Of a DNA stretch of 43,667 nt, positions 1-7,690 are shown one piece after another. Made by a program: the position numbers and the translations under genes. Every line of letters begins with the position of its first letter. Position 1 is the stretch's first letter. The DNA comes from Clostridiaceae bacterium (GTDB lineage: Bacteria; Bacillota; Clostridia; DUPQ01). Location of the stretch: the NCBI GenBank assembly GCA_012729955.1, contig JAAYBX010000019.1, positions 1 to 43,667 on the forward strand, in the 5' to 3' direction. The notes beneath the pieces are model-generated. The model was given only the letters and a program-made list of their open reading frames with translations. It was not told the origin of the DNA and did not search any database.

Positions 1-1
1 A

Positions 2-1039
2 AATAAAGAAATTGTTATACTAAATGTTAAAAAAGGAAAAGATACTCCATATTATTATAAAGGAAAAGCATATCGCAGATCTGACACATTAACTGTAGAA
101 ATTGACAGATTTGAACTCAGAAGACTGGCAATGCAGGGAATGAATATTGATTATGAGAGCAGAATAGCTTCCTCTCAGGTATTAAGCTTTAATACTCTGG
201 AGACAAGATTGAAAGAAGAATTGGGCATAAAAAAAATAAGTCTTGATATATTGAAAACATTAAATTTATATAATCTTGATGGATATTACAATATTGCAGC
301 TGAACTGTTAGCTGACCAGAATAGCATTGAGTTTTCTGGAATAGATATAGTTAAATATGGAAAAAACACAAATACATTTCTTTACAGGGAAAATGTAAAT
401 AAGAAGTCTCTATTGATTCAATTTTACAGAGCAATTGAACTTTATGAACAATATTATTGTTATGAAGAAATAGAGGAATTCAACAGAGTTAAAAAAGAAC
501 TTATACCCAAAGAAGCCTTCAGAGAAGCTTTAGCAAATGCTATGGTACATAGAGTATGGGATATTAATTCATTTATTCAGATTGCTATGTATGACGACAG
601 GATTGAAATAAGCTCACCGGGAGGCTTACCTCATGGATTATCTGAAGATGAATATTTGTTAGAAAATATTTCAGTTTTAAGAAATCCAATAATTGCTTCC
701 ATATTCAATAAGCTTCACATTATCGAGAAATTTGGTACTGGCATAACAAGGATTAAGGAGCAATATTCCGGTTGTATATCAAAACCCAGTTTTAGTATAA
801 GTGAAAATAGAATAAAAATAACACTTCCAGTTACAGATAAAAGAATATTACAGTTAAATGATGACGAAAATTCGGTATATGCTCTATTGAAAAATAAAAC
901 TTTGTTGTCAAGAAATGAAATCGATATAAAGCTCGGATTTGATAAATCGAAAACTATCAGGATATTAAATAGTCTTATTACTAAAAACATTATCGACAAA
1001 GACGGAAAAGGACTAGCGGTTAAGTACAAACTGAAATAA
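2..1039 (+). CDS. AlbA_2/HATPase-type ATP-binding protein, 5' truncated
   Basis: The frame is open from base 2 to the stop, giving 345 residues with the real start outside the window. The first ~45 residues (YYYKGKAYRRSDT, then an F-E-L-R-R helix) look like the end of an AlbA_2 (Schlafen-like) DNA-binding domain. Residues around EAFREALANAMVHRVW and then EISSPGGLPHGLS and EKFGTGITRIKE match the GHKL-type ATPase domain that usually follows it, with the N-box asparagine and glycine-rich loops visible. The last ~70 residues look like a winged helix. Proteins of this build are putative transcriptional regulators of unknown target. An internal ATG at 131 has no good ribosome site and lies inside the domain, so it was not used as the start. 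Confidence 0.8.
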   Translation, partial: NKEIVILNVKKGKDTPYYYKGKAYRRSDTLTVEIDRFELRRLAMQGMNIDYESRIASSQVLSFNTLETRLKEELGIKKISLDILKTLNLYNLDGYYNIAAELLADQNSIEFSGIDIVKYGKNTNTFLYRENVNKKSLLIQFYRAIELYEQYYCYEEIEEFNRVKKELIPKEAFREALANAMVHRVWDINSFIQIAMYDDRIEISSPGGLPHGLSEDEYLLENISVLRNPIIASIFNKLHIIEKFGTGITRIKEQYSGCISKPSFSISENRIKITLPVTDKRILQLNDDENSVYALLKNKTLLSRNEIDIKLGFDKSKTIRILNSLITKNIIDKDGKGLAVKYKLK

Positions 1040-1097
1040 TACCAATATCTGATAATGCTTAAATCAAGTTTAATATCACTAAAGTAAAGAGGTAACC

Positions 1098-1652
1098 ATG
1101 CAATACGAAATTACACATCTGCCAAAAGAAAAATGGGAAGGTTTCATTGTACCGATAGGTTATACGACTGATAAATATTATGATGTCACTGTCAATAAAA
1201 AAGATAATGGTTTTACTATTGATATAGAGAAGAAAGATTTTGATGTACCGTTTGTATTCACACCTGATATATACGATTATCCTGATAAACTCTATCAGAA
1301 ACACTGGGAAAACGCATGCGCGTCAGGAGTATTGGTTAATAATGAATTAATTGCAGTAATTGAAACTGATCAGGAATTATGGTCCAACCGTCTCAGGATT
1401 ACAGAGTTATGGGTACATGAGGATTATCAGAAGATGGGGTTAGGCCATGCTCTTATCGAGAAAGCCAAGCAGCAAGCAAGAAATGAAAAGAGAAGAGCAG
1501 TAATATTGGAAACACAATCCTGTAATGTCAATGCAGTAGATTTTTATATGCACGAAGGTTTTACACTGATTGGTTTTGATTCATGCTGCTACAGCAATGA
1601 TGATTTAAAAAAGAAGGAAGTACGGCTTGAGTTCGGATGGTTTAATAATTGA
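1098..1652 (+). CDS. GNAT N-acetyltransferase, streptothricin acetyltransferase-like
   Basis: 184 residues, preceded by aaagagg. The acetyl-CoA fold occupies about residues 75-170. Motif A is visible as LRITELWVHEDYQKMGLG, with the Q-x-x-G-x-G pyrophosphate loop at 111-116, followed by LETQSCNVNAVDFYMHEGF (motif B). The ending YSNDDLKKKEVRLEFG resembles the streptothricin acetyltransferases SatA/Sat4, which acetylate the beta-lysine amine of streptothricin. The N-terminal ~70 residues are an extra beta-rich part also found in that group. Family membership is clear; resistance to streptothricin is inferred only from resemblance. It stands alone between two unrelated genes. Confidence 0.82.
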   Translation: MQYEITHLPKEKWEGFIVPIGYTTDKYYDVTVNKKDNGFTIDIEKKDFDVPFVFTPDIYDYPDKLYQKHWENACASGVLVNNELIAVIETDQELWSNRLRITELWVHEDYQKMGLGHALIEKAKQQARNEKRRAVILETQSCNVNAVDFYMHEGFTLIGFDSCCYSNDDLKKKEVRLEFGWFNN

Positions 1653-1710
1653 ATACTCTCTTCACTTACTTTTTTCTTACTTGTATAATTTAATGGTAAT
1701 CAATCTAGTA

Positions 1711-1719
1711 TGATATAAT
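1711..1719 (+). promoter_or_regulatory. Extended -10 promoter of the Fic gene
   Basis: TGATATAAT is an extended -10 (TG-N-TATAAT) 32 bases before the Fic start codon. No good -35 is present, as is common with extended -10 promoters. Confidence 0.5.
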
Positions 1720-1750
1720 TACTTAAGATAGCACAAAGGAGAGCTTCTAA

Positions 1751-2521
1751 ATGACATACAATAAAATTGTTGCTTTATGGCAGTCATATAATATTTCATC
1801 AGTAAATGATTTGCAGAAATACCTTGATAATTTTCGTATATTATTCGCATATAACTCAGGCAGAATTGAAAACGATGAGATAAATTATCATGATACTAGG
1901 GAAATCTTTGAGAATAGTAAAGTATTAAATTATACAGGAAATACAAGAACTTTATTTGAACAGCAAAATCAGAAAACATGTTACGATTTTCTAATACATA
2001 AAATAGTTAAGAAAGAACCGCTCAGTATTGAATTAATACAAGAAATTCACAGGATTTTAACCTGTGGAACATATGATGAACAAAGATTTATTATGAATAA
2101 TGAAAGACCTGGAGAATTCAAGAAACATGACTATATTACCGGAGTATATGAGGTTGGTTCTTCTTGTGAGCATGTGTTAGAAGATATGACTAATCTTATT
2201 AGCGAAGTTAACTCATATATTGGAAAAGACACTTTAAAGGCAGCTACCTATCTTCATGCAAAATTTGAATATATTCATCCTTTTGCTGATGGCAATGGAC
2301 GCGTCGGAAGAACTATTCTTAATTACTATCTAATGACAAATAATCACCCTCCTCTTATAGTTTATGACGAAGACAAGTATGAGTACTATAATGCTTTGCA
2401 GGAATATGATAAAACTGAATCTCTTGCCAGCCTATTTGACTTTTTTGAAAAAGAAATTATCAAAACATGGAAGAAAAACCTATCTCTTGCAGAGGGTAAG
2501 AAAATCAAAGATAAAAATTAG
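1751..2521 (+). CDS. Fic family protein (AMP transferase fold)
   Basis: 256 residues, start ATG after aaaggagag. The Fic core motif HPFADGNGRVGR runs from H176 to R187, with catalytic His176, the anion-binding GNGR and the second Arg intact. Upstream, SGRIEN at 36-41 fits the inhibitory motif (S/T)xxxE(G/N), so this should be a class II Fic protein with an N-terminal autoinhibitory helix. The flap region (GVYEVGSS, 131-138) lies between. Fic enzymes usually transfer AMP from ATP to a hydroxyl side chain of a target protein; the target here is unknown. No separate antitoxin gene lies beside it, in line with built-in inhibition. Cytosolic: no signal peptide or membrane segment. Confidence 0.9.
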   Translation: MTYNKIVALWQSYNISSVNDLQKYLDNFRILFAYNSGRIENDEINYHDTREIFENSKVLNYTGNTRTLFEQQNQKTCYDFLIHKIVKKEPLSIELIQEIHRILTCGTYDEQRFIMNNERPGEFKKHDYITGVYEVGSSCEHVLEDMTNLISEVNSYIGKDTLKAATYLHAKFEYIHPFADGNGRVGRTILNYYLMTNNHPPLIVYDEDKYEYYNALQEYDKTESLASLFDFFEKEIIKTWKKNLSLAEGKKIKDKN

Positions 2522-2605
2522 AATGGAATGTATGACTTAATGAATAATCAATTAGCTATGTTTAATTTATTATTAGTAATAAATTAAATTCAATGGAGGA
2601 ACAGT

Positions 2606-3055
2606 TTGGACAGATCAGAAAAGGCAGAACTGACAGTATTATGCATGATATATGACGGGGATGAGATACTTCTTCAAAATCGCATTAAAGACAGCTGGAA
2701 AGGATATACCCTTCCAGGTGGCCATGTCGAACCGGGTGAATCATTTGTAAATGCGGTAATTCGTGAAATGAAAGAAGAAACTGGACTTGATGTATTTAAT
2801 CCGATACTTTGTGGAATCAAACAGTTCCCTATTAATGATGGCAGATATATTGTTCTTTTATATAAAACTGATAAATTTAGCGGGAAGTTGATAAGTTCTG
2901 ATGAAGGTGAGATGAAATGGATTAAGAGATCTGAAGTACCCTCGCTTCCCTGTGTTAATGACTTTGATAAACTTCTTAAAGTTTTTGACAATGATGAACT
3001 TTCAGAATTTCAATATGCAGTAAGAGATAATAAATTGATACCTTTAGTTTACTGA
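2606..3055 (+). CDS. Nudix hydrolase
   Basis: 149 residues. The start is TTG at 2606, chosen because ggagga lies five bases upstream and no in-frame ATG precedes the conserved first strand. The Nudix box G-x5-E-x7-REMKEETGL spans residues 39-61 with all metal-binding glutamates present (R53-E54, E57-E58). Such MutT/YtkD-type enzymes cleave nucleoside diphosphates linked to another group, often oxidised nucleotides; the substrate cannot be read from the sequence. It is followed 20 bases later by the next gene on the same strand, so the two are probably co-transcribed. Confidence 0.9.
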   Translation: MDRSEKAELTVLCMIYDGDEILLQNRIKDSWKGYTLPGGHVEPGESFVNAVIREMKEETGLDVFNPILCGIKQFPINDGRYIVLLYKTDKFSGKLISSDEGEMKWIKRSEVPSLPCVNDFDKLLKVFDNDELSEFQYAVRDNKLIPLVY

Positions 3056-3075
3056 TTGCTAACAGAAAGGAATTC

Positions 3076-4026
3076 ATGATGAAAACTGATATGGAAATTA
3101 TTATAGAACATCTCGACAGAACGATAAAAGATCCAATACCAAGACATATCCTGGACAAGGAGATACTTGGTAAAAAAACATCAGATATTTCCAAATATCA
3201 GGAATCCAAGTGGTATAAGCAGCTCATAATCGAGCAGATGAGTAATGGTTCATGGGGCAGATTCCATACGCAAAATACTAAACTAAAGGAAAAGAGAATT
3301 TTTAAAACCACTGAATCAGCTTTAATTCGTGCACGTGAATTATCCCTGCCAAAAGATGACCCGGTTATAAAAAAAGCCATAAAGCTTATGGAAAGATATA
3401 TAAATGGTGAAGAAGACTGGACTGATACAAATGAGCATCATTATGGTTTTCAGATAACATTTAAAACATTAATTGCAGCAAATATCGCTACATTTATTCC
3501 TGATCATCCTCTGGTAATACCTAAAAAAGAGATATGTGCTGAAAATTTGAAAAAAGCATTTATTAATGGTTATTTAAATGAAGATATTTGGGAGTCGGAA
3601 AACAGGAAAAGCAATGAAATTCTCTTAAGACCTTATATGGTATATATACTGTGGTTATTACAGCAGAACAGTTATCTTGATGAGGATACTCAAAGAAACT
3701 ATTTAAACTATATATGTAACAGAAAACAAGGTATATACTACAGGACCAACATGGCTTCCTCTGATATACAAAGTCTTGAATCCAAATATTTCAATACTTG
3801 GCTTACTGGTCTGGAAAATTTAAAAAACTTCACACTTTTTCCTGATTTCATGAAGAAAGGAATATTTCAGCATTTAATAAACGAATCCTACAGATTAATT
3901 CATGATGATGTATGTCTACCGGTTAATCCACCTGTAACTAATCACTACTGTGAATCGTGGAGAGATAAATTATCTCGTAAGAATGACATTATTCTACGTA
4001 TTCTAAGAGTTTTGATAATGTACTAA
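3076..4026 (+). CDS. Uncharacterised protein, possibly an alpha/alpha toroid
   Basis: 316 residues, function not recognised. The sequence is mostly helical and carries one stretch, EQMSNGSWGRFHTQN (about residues 54-68), that resembles the Q-x-x-D/N-G-S-W-G repeat of prenyltransferase/squalene-cyclase toroids, followed by a T-E-S-A-L-I-R-A-R helix. Only this one repeat is clear, and no DxDD or zinc site is visible. There is no signal peptide. The first two codons are both ATG; the shine site gaaagg fits either. It sits between a Nudix gene and a DUF1801 gene with gaps of about 20 bases, so it is probably in one operon with them. Confidence 0.7.
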   Translation: MMKTDMEIIIEHLDRTIKDPIPRHILDKEILGKKTSDISKYQESKWYKQLIIEQMSNGSWGRFHTQNTKLKEKRIFKTTESALIRARELSLPKDDPVIKKAIKLMERYINGEEDWTDTNEHHYGFQITFKTLIAANIATFIPDHPLVIPKKEICAENLKKAFINGYLNEDIWESENRKSNEILLRPYMVYILWLLQQNSYLDEDTQRNYLNYICNRKQGIYYRTNMASSDIQSLESKYFNTWLTGLENLKNFTLFPDFMKKGIFQHLINESYRLIHDDVCLPVNPPVTNHYCESWRDKLSRKNDIILRILRVLIMY

Positions 4027-4048
4027 CACTTATACAAGGAGGACATAT

Positions 4049-4417
4049 ATGGACCTATTCACTGATTATATTCAAGAAATTGACAATACCGAATATCGTG
4101 AGAAGATGAAAAGAATGCTTTTTTGGATAAGCAGGGAGTTTCCTTCATTAGAACCCGTAATAAAATGGAAACAACCGATGTTTACGCATCATGGCACTTA
4201 TATAATCGGGTTCAGCATATCAAAACAGCATATCGCAGTAGCACCAGAACAGGATGCAATTATACATTTTGGAGAGGAAATTAAAAAATCCGATTACACA
4301 TCAACAGAAAACCTGTTCCGGATTAAATGGAATCAGGTTATAGATTATGAATTATTGAAAAAAGTAATTGAGTACAATATCAGTCAAAAGGCTTCCTGTA
4401 ATTCATTTTGGAGATAG
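4049..4417 (+). CDS. DUF1801 family protein (YdhG/Fra-like, frataxin-like fold)
   Basis: 122 residues with an excellent aaggagg seven bases before the ATG. The core EPVIKWKQPMFTHHGTYIIGFSISKQHIAVAPEQ and the end IDYELLKKVIEYNI match DUF1801, the family of Bacillus subtilis YdhG/Fra, which adopts a frataxin-like fold and has been proposed to deliver iron for Fe-S or haem assembly. Many DUF1801 proteins have no known role, so iron handling is an inference. It ends 9 bases before the convergent lipoprotein gene. Confidence 0.8.
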   Translation: MDLFTDYIQEIDNTEYREKMKRMLFWISREFPSLEPVIKWKQPMFTHHGTYIIGFSISKQHIAVAPEQDAIIHFGEEIKKSDYTSTENLFRIKWNQVIDYELLKKVIEYNISQKASCNSFWR

Positions 4418-4426
4418 ACAGAAGAA

Positions 4427-5257
4427 TTAATACCTTTCTGTGTCGACATCAGATTCAGTCACAGTCATCCTTCTCACCTTTTCATATCCTTCAGCCATTT
4501 TAACAGTTTCCATTTCCCCTTTATTAAAGATTGACTTATATGTGAAGTTTACATCAAAAGCAAATTTAGCTTTTATAACTTCCAGCTTTTCCTCTGATAC
4601 ATACATAAAATATGCACGTCCGCTGTCTTCAATACCTCTTTCTACCTGAGAAAATGGCACTTCCAGAAACTGGATTAAAAAAGTCCCATCTGCAAGTATT
4701 ACTGTTTCGCTTACAGCCCGAGTCACTTTTAAACCGTTTCTTTCAACAATTGTTTCAAAATACAGCTGGTTCTTCTTAGTATCCAATGTGCCCGATTCCG
4801 TTATTACATCACCTTGCTGCTGATCAGGAGAAAACCCATCCTCTTCCCGTGTATACTTTTTCCCGAAGGAAATTACATCACCATCAACCTTCCTATACTG
4901 CCCTTCATCAGCAAAGAGTACTCCTGCATCATAATATGCTATGTTTGAAACATGAACCAGCGGTACTAGATAATCAAGACTTATATCAAACATGGAAAAA
5001 TCATCAGTTTCAAAATTGTTAATCATTGGTTCATGCTCTACTACAACATCATTAAATGCAGTAAAAAATTCACTTAACTCCAGTCCTTCATCACTATAGA
5101 TGCCTCTTTGATTTTCAGATGCTTCTTCTTCATCGTCTTCATAAGTATCATTTCCATTATTGTCATGATTCAGATTATCCAGTGTTTTCTGTATAGTACA
5201 TGCGCTAAGCGAAAAAACCAAAATACATATCAGGATAATGGATAAAAACTTTTTCAT
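4427..5257 (-). CDS. Predicted lipoprotein of unknown function
   Basis: 276 residues. The N-terminus is a type II signal peptide: K2-K3, a hydrophobic core, and the lipobox LSAC with the lipidated cysteine at position 20. It is followed by a low-complexity acidic linker rich in N, D and E (about 28-50), typical of surface lipoproteins. The rest is a beta-rich soluble domain without a recognised motif. The protein should be anchored to the outer face of the cytoplasmic membrane. Good ribosome site (aggggggatt) upstream. Transcribed alone, convergent with the DUF1801 gene and divergent from the radical SAM gene. Confidence 0.82.
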   Translation of the reverse strand: MKKFLSIILICILVFSLSACTIQKTLDNLNHDNNGNDTYEDDEEEASENQRGIYSDEGLELSEFFTAFNDVVVEHEPMINNFETDDFSMFDISLDYLVPLVHVSNIAYYDAGVLFADEGQYRKVDGDVISFGKKYTREEDGFSPDQQQGDVITESGTLDTKKNQLYFETIVERNGLKVTRAVSETVILADGTFLIQFLEVPFSQVERGIEDSGRAYFMYVSEEKLEVIKAKFAFDVNFTYKSIFNKGEMETVKMAEGYEKVRRMTVTESDVDTERY

Positions 5258-5392
5258 AATTAATCCCCCCTCTTATTTGACTTTACATTAAAATTGTATG
5301 CTTAGCTATTTTCGAAATATATGCATAATATACTCATGTTTAGTAAATAAAGTGTTATATAATATACTATAGTCCATTAAATCAGATATAAG

Positions 5393-5421
5393 TTTACATA
5401 TAATGGAATATTTGCTAAAAT
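5393..5421 (+). promoter_or_regulatory. Promoter of the radical SAM-GNAT operon
   Basis: TTTACA at 5393-5398 and TAAAAT at 5416-5421 with exactly 17 bases between, 22 bases before the radical SAM start codon. Confidence 0.6.
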
Positions 5422-5442
5422 ACAACATGCTTAGGAGAAGAA

Positions 5443-6558
5443 ATGAAAATATCTAAAAAAGATGCTTACAAATGGTTCAAGTTCTTTGCTTCCTTACCTG
5501 AAGATGAGCAGCTTATGGCAAAACAGCAGGAAATCGTTTATTCGACATTCGCTCAGATTGAGGAAGTCATCGATAAGCGAGACGCTGAACTCATGGCAGA
5601 TATAAAAGGTATTAAAACACTGCAGAACAGGACATATTATGTCGGTAATGACGATAAGTTTCCTAACGGCTGCAAATCATGTCTTTTGGGTACAGGATTA
5701 AGTGCTGTCAGGAAAACTAATAAATGCAATATTGAATGCAAGTTCTGCTATAACTATGGTGAACTTGATGACATTGCTCCGGTCGGAGAAGGAATGTGGG
5801 AAATTGGCGGGACTAAGTATTATGAAAAAGATATTGATCTTCTGCTTTCTGTTCATAAAAAACCTACAGGTATATCATATGTATATCTTGAGCCTTTCAT
5901 GGAGATTGAAAAATATTATCCGGTTATTAAGAAATTGCATAATGCGGGTATACACCAGCACATGTATACAAATGGAATCCTGGTGACCGAAGAATCTTCC
6001 AAACAGCTTTCTGAATCAGGTCTTGATGAGCTGCGTTTTAATTTAGGAGCAACAAATTGTTCCGACAAAGTGATTAATAATATGAGTACAGCCAGAAGGT
6101 ATATAAAGAATGTCGGTATTGAGACACCAATGACACCTGAATTCTATAAATCGTTTTTTGAAAAGAAAAAACAAATTCTGGATACAGGCATAAGCTTCAT
6201 TAACTGCGCAGAACTACATTTGAATCCTAATAATATAGAAAACTATTATGGTGAGAATATGTATATTTCAAGACATGGGTATATATCACCAGTTTGGAGC
6301 CATGAGCTTACATTAAAATTCATGAAGGCAGCTGATGATGAGAAATGGGACATAGTTGTACATGACTGTTCAAACTATACTAAATTTGCCAGAGGGCTGA
6401 ATCTGACTGAGAAGGAAGGAAAATGGTTTGGCGCTAATGATTACGCATGTGAATTTCCTGTAATCCCTTATGAGTACTTTATTCCAATATTGAAAGACAA
6501 GGATTTCAAATTCTTAAGTGAAGAGGAGCTTCCATCCGGATATATGGAGAGGATATAA
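5443..6558 (+). CDS. Radical SAM protein of unknown substrate
   Basis: 371 residues. The radical SAM cluster motif CxxxCxxC is C95-NIE-C99-KF-C102 followed by YN, which binds the [4Fe-4S] cluster that cleaves S-adenosylmethionine. A second cysteine pair just before it, GCKSC (C77, C80), and later cysteines (in VVHDCSNYTK and DYACEFP) could bind an auxiliary cluster; this is inference. A TIM-barrel-like pattern follows (GISYVYLEPFMEIEKYYP, HMYTNGILV, ELRFNLGA). The substrate is not recognised. The next gene, a double acetyltransferase, begins one base after its stop, so the two are translated together and may act in one pathway. Confidence 0.85.
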   Translation: MKISKKDAYKWFKFFASLPEDEQLMAKQQEIVYSTFAQIEEVIDKRDAELMADIKGIKTLQNRTYYVGNDDKFPNGCKSCLLGTGLSAVRKTNKCNIECKFCYNYGELDDIAPVGEGMWEIGGTKYYEKDIDLLLSVHKKPTGISYVYLEPFMEIEKYYPVIKKLHNAGIHQHMYTNGILVTEESSKQLSESGLDELRFNLGATNCSDKVINNMSTARRYIKNVGIETPMTPEFYKSFFEKKKQILDTGISFINCAELHLNPNNIENYYGENMYISRHGYISPVWSHELTLKFMKAADDEKWDIVVHDCSNYTKFARGLNLTEKEGKWFGANDYACEFPVIPYEYFIPILKDKDFKFLSEEELPSGYMERI

Positions 6559-6559
6559 C

Positions 6560-7516
6560 ATGTTAAAGACAGAACGGCTTACTATAAAACCATATATAGA
6601 TGCTGATCAGGAAGACATGATAAGCATCCTTACAAATAGTATGGTTAGAAAGACATTCATAATTCCAGATTTTGAATCCCATGAAAAAGCTGTCTGTATG
6701 TTTAAAAAATTAATGGCTTGTTCCTATTCTGAAGATCATTATGAAAAAGGGATTTATAGAGAGGATAAGCTTATAGGCTTTGTAAATGATGTAAAGGTCG
6801 ATAAAGACAGCATAGAAATAGGATATGTGATTCATCCGGATTATCATAACCAGGGTTATGCGACTGAAGCATTGAAAGCAGTGATTTCGGATCTTTTCAA
6901 TAAAGGATTTTCCCAAGTGACTGCCGCTACATTTGACTATAACACAGCTAGCAGGCGTGTAATGGAAAAGTGCGGAATGAAACTTACAGACAAAGCAGGT
7001 ACCATCATGCATAACGGTGTATTGAACCGATGTGTGTACTACTCACTTAATAAGTTCAGTTTTAAGATAATCTCCGTATCAGAAAATCCATATTACTCAG
7101 AAAAAGCTGTTGACTGGTTTTCCTCAAAATGGGGTATAGAGAGGAAAGAATATGAGGAAAGCATATCAGATTGCATTACAAGAATAAACAAGCTTCCTAA
7201 GTGGTATCTCGCTCTTGATGCGGAAGATAACATTATTGGCGGTTGCGGACTTATTCAAAATGATTTTGTTGACAGGACTGACCTTTATCCCTATCTTTGT
7301 GCTTTATTTGTAGAGAAACAGGCAAGAGGCCATTCATTAGGCGGTAAGCTGTTAAACTATGCTAGAACTGAAGCTGCCAAAATGGGATTTGATATGGTAT
7401 ATTTATGCACTGACCACACCTCATATTATGAAAGATATGGATGGGAGTATCATACACAGGGACACCATCATGATGGAAGTATTTCCAGAATATACAGAGC
7501 AGCTTCAATAGTATAA
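6560..7516 (+). CDS. Tandem GNAT acetyltransferase (two domains)
   Basis: 318 residues from the ATG at 6560, chosen because ggagagga lies seven bases upstream, inside the end of the radical SAM gene; a frame start further up at 6518 has no such site. The first half (1-150) is a RimJ/RimL-type GNAT: MLKTERLTIKPY, then IEIGYVIHPDYHNQGYATEAL with the Q-x-x-G-x-A loop, and NTASRRVMEKCGM. The second half (about 165-318) is another GNAT type: CALFVEKQARGHSLGGKLL with R-x-x-x-L-G-G, then YLCTDHTSYYERYGW. Each half alone has the usual domain length, so this is a natural fusion. Substrates unknown. Confidence 0.85.
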   Translation: MLKTERLTIKPYIDADQEDMISILTNSMVRKTFIIPDFESHEKAVCMFKKLMACSYSEDHYEKGIYREDKLIGFVNDVKVDKDSIEIGYVIHPDYHNQGYATEALKAVISDLFNKGFSQVTAATFDYNTASRRVMEKCGMKLTDKAGTIMHNGVLNRCVYYSLNKFSFKIISVSENPYYSEKAVDWFSSKWGIERKEYEESISDCITRINKLPKWYLALDAEDNIIGGCGLIQNDFVDRTDLYPYLCALFVEKQARGHSLGGKLLNYARTEAAKMGFDMVYLCTDHTSYYERYGWEYHTQGHHHDGSISRIYRAASIV

Positions 7517-7600
7517 AAACAAGCTTTGTATTTAAAACCAGTATGCAGAAAGAAATATATATACAGACACATCTTATGTCAGAGTTATTACGAATCAAAT

Positions 7601-7633
7601 TAGTATATAATCCTAATTGAAATAGTATATAAT
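7601..7633 (+). repeat. 11-bp direct repeat upstream of the HerA-type gene
   Basis: TAGTATATAAT occurs at 7601-7611 and again at 7623-7633, a period of 22 bases or about two helical turns. Each copy contains TATAAT, so they may be alternative -10 boxes or binding half-sites. The first copy is also flanked by AATTAG and CTAATT. Confidence 0.45.
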
Positions 7634-7690
7634 TAAGCTACTGGTTCTATTCCCAGCATCAAAATGTCTAAACAAACGGAGGGTTATATA

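Noticed and set aside
7664-7690. Upstream ATG of the HerA-type gene, adding nine residues
   Set aside because: No ribosome site before it; the ggaggg that fits the ATG at 7691 lies inside this short extension.
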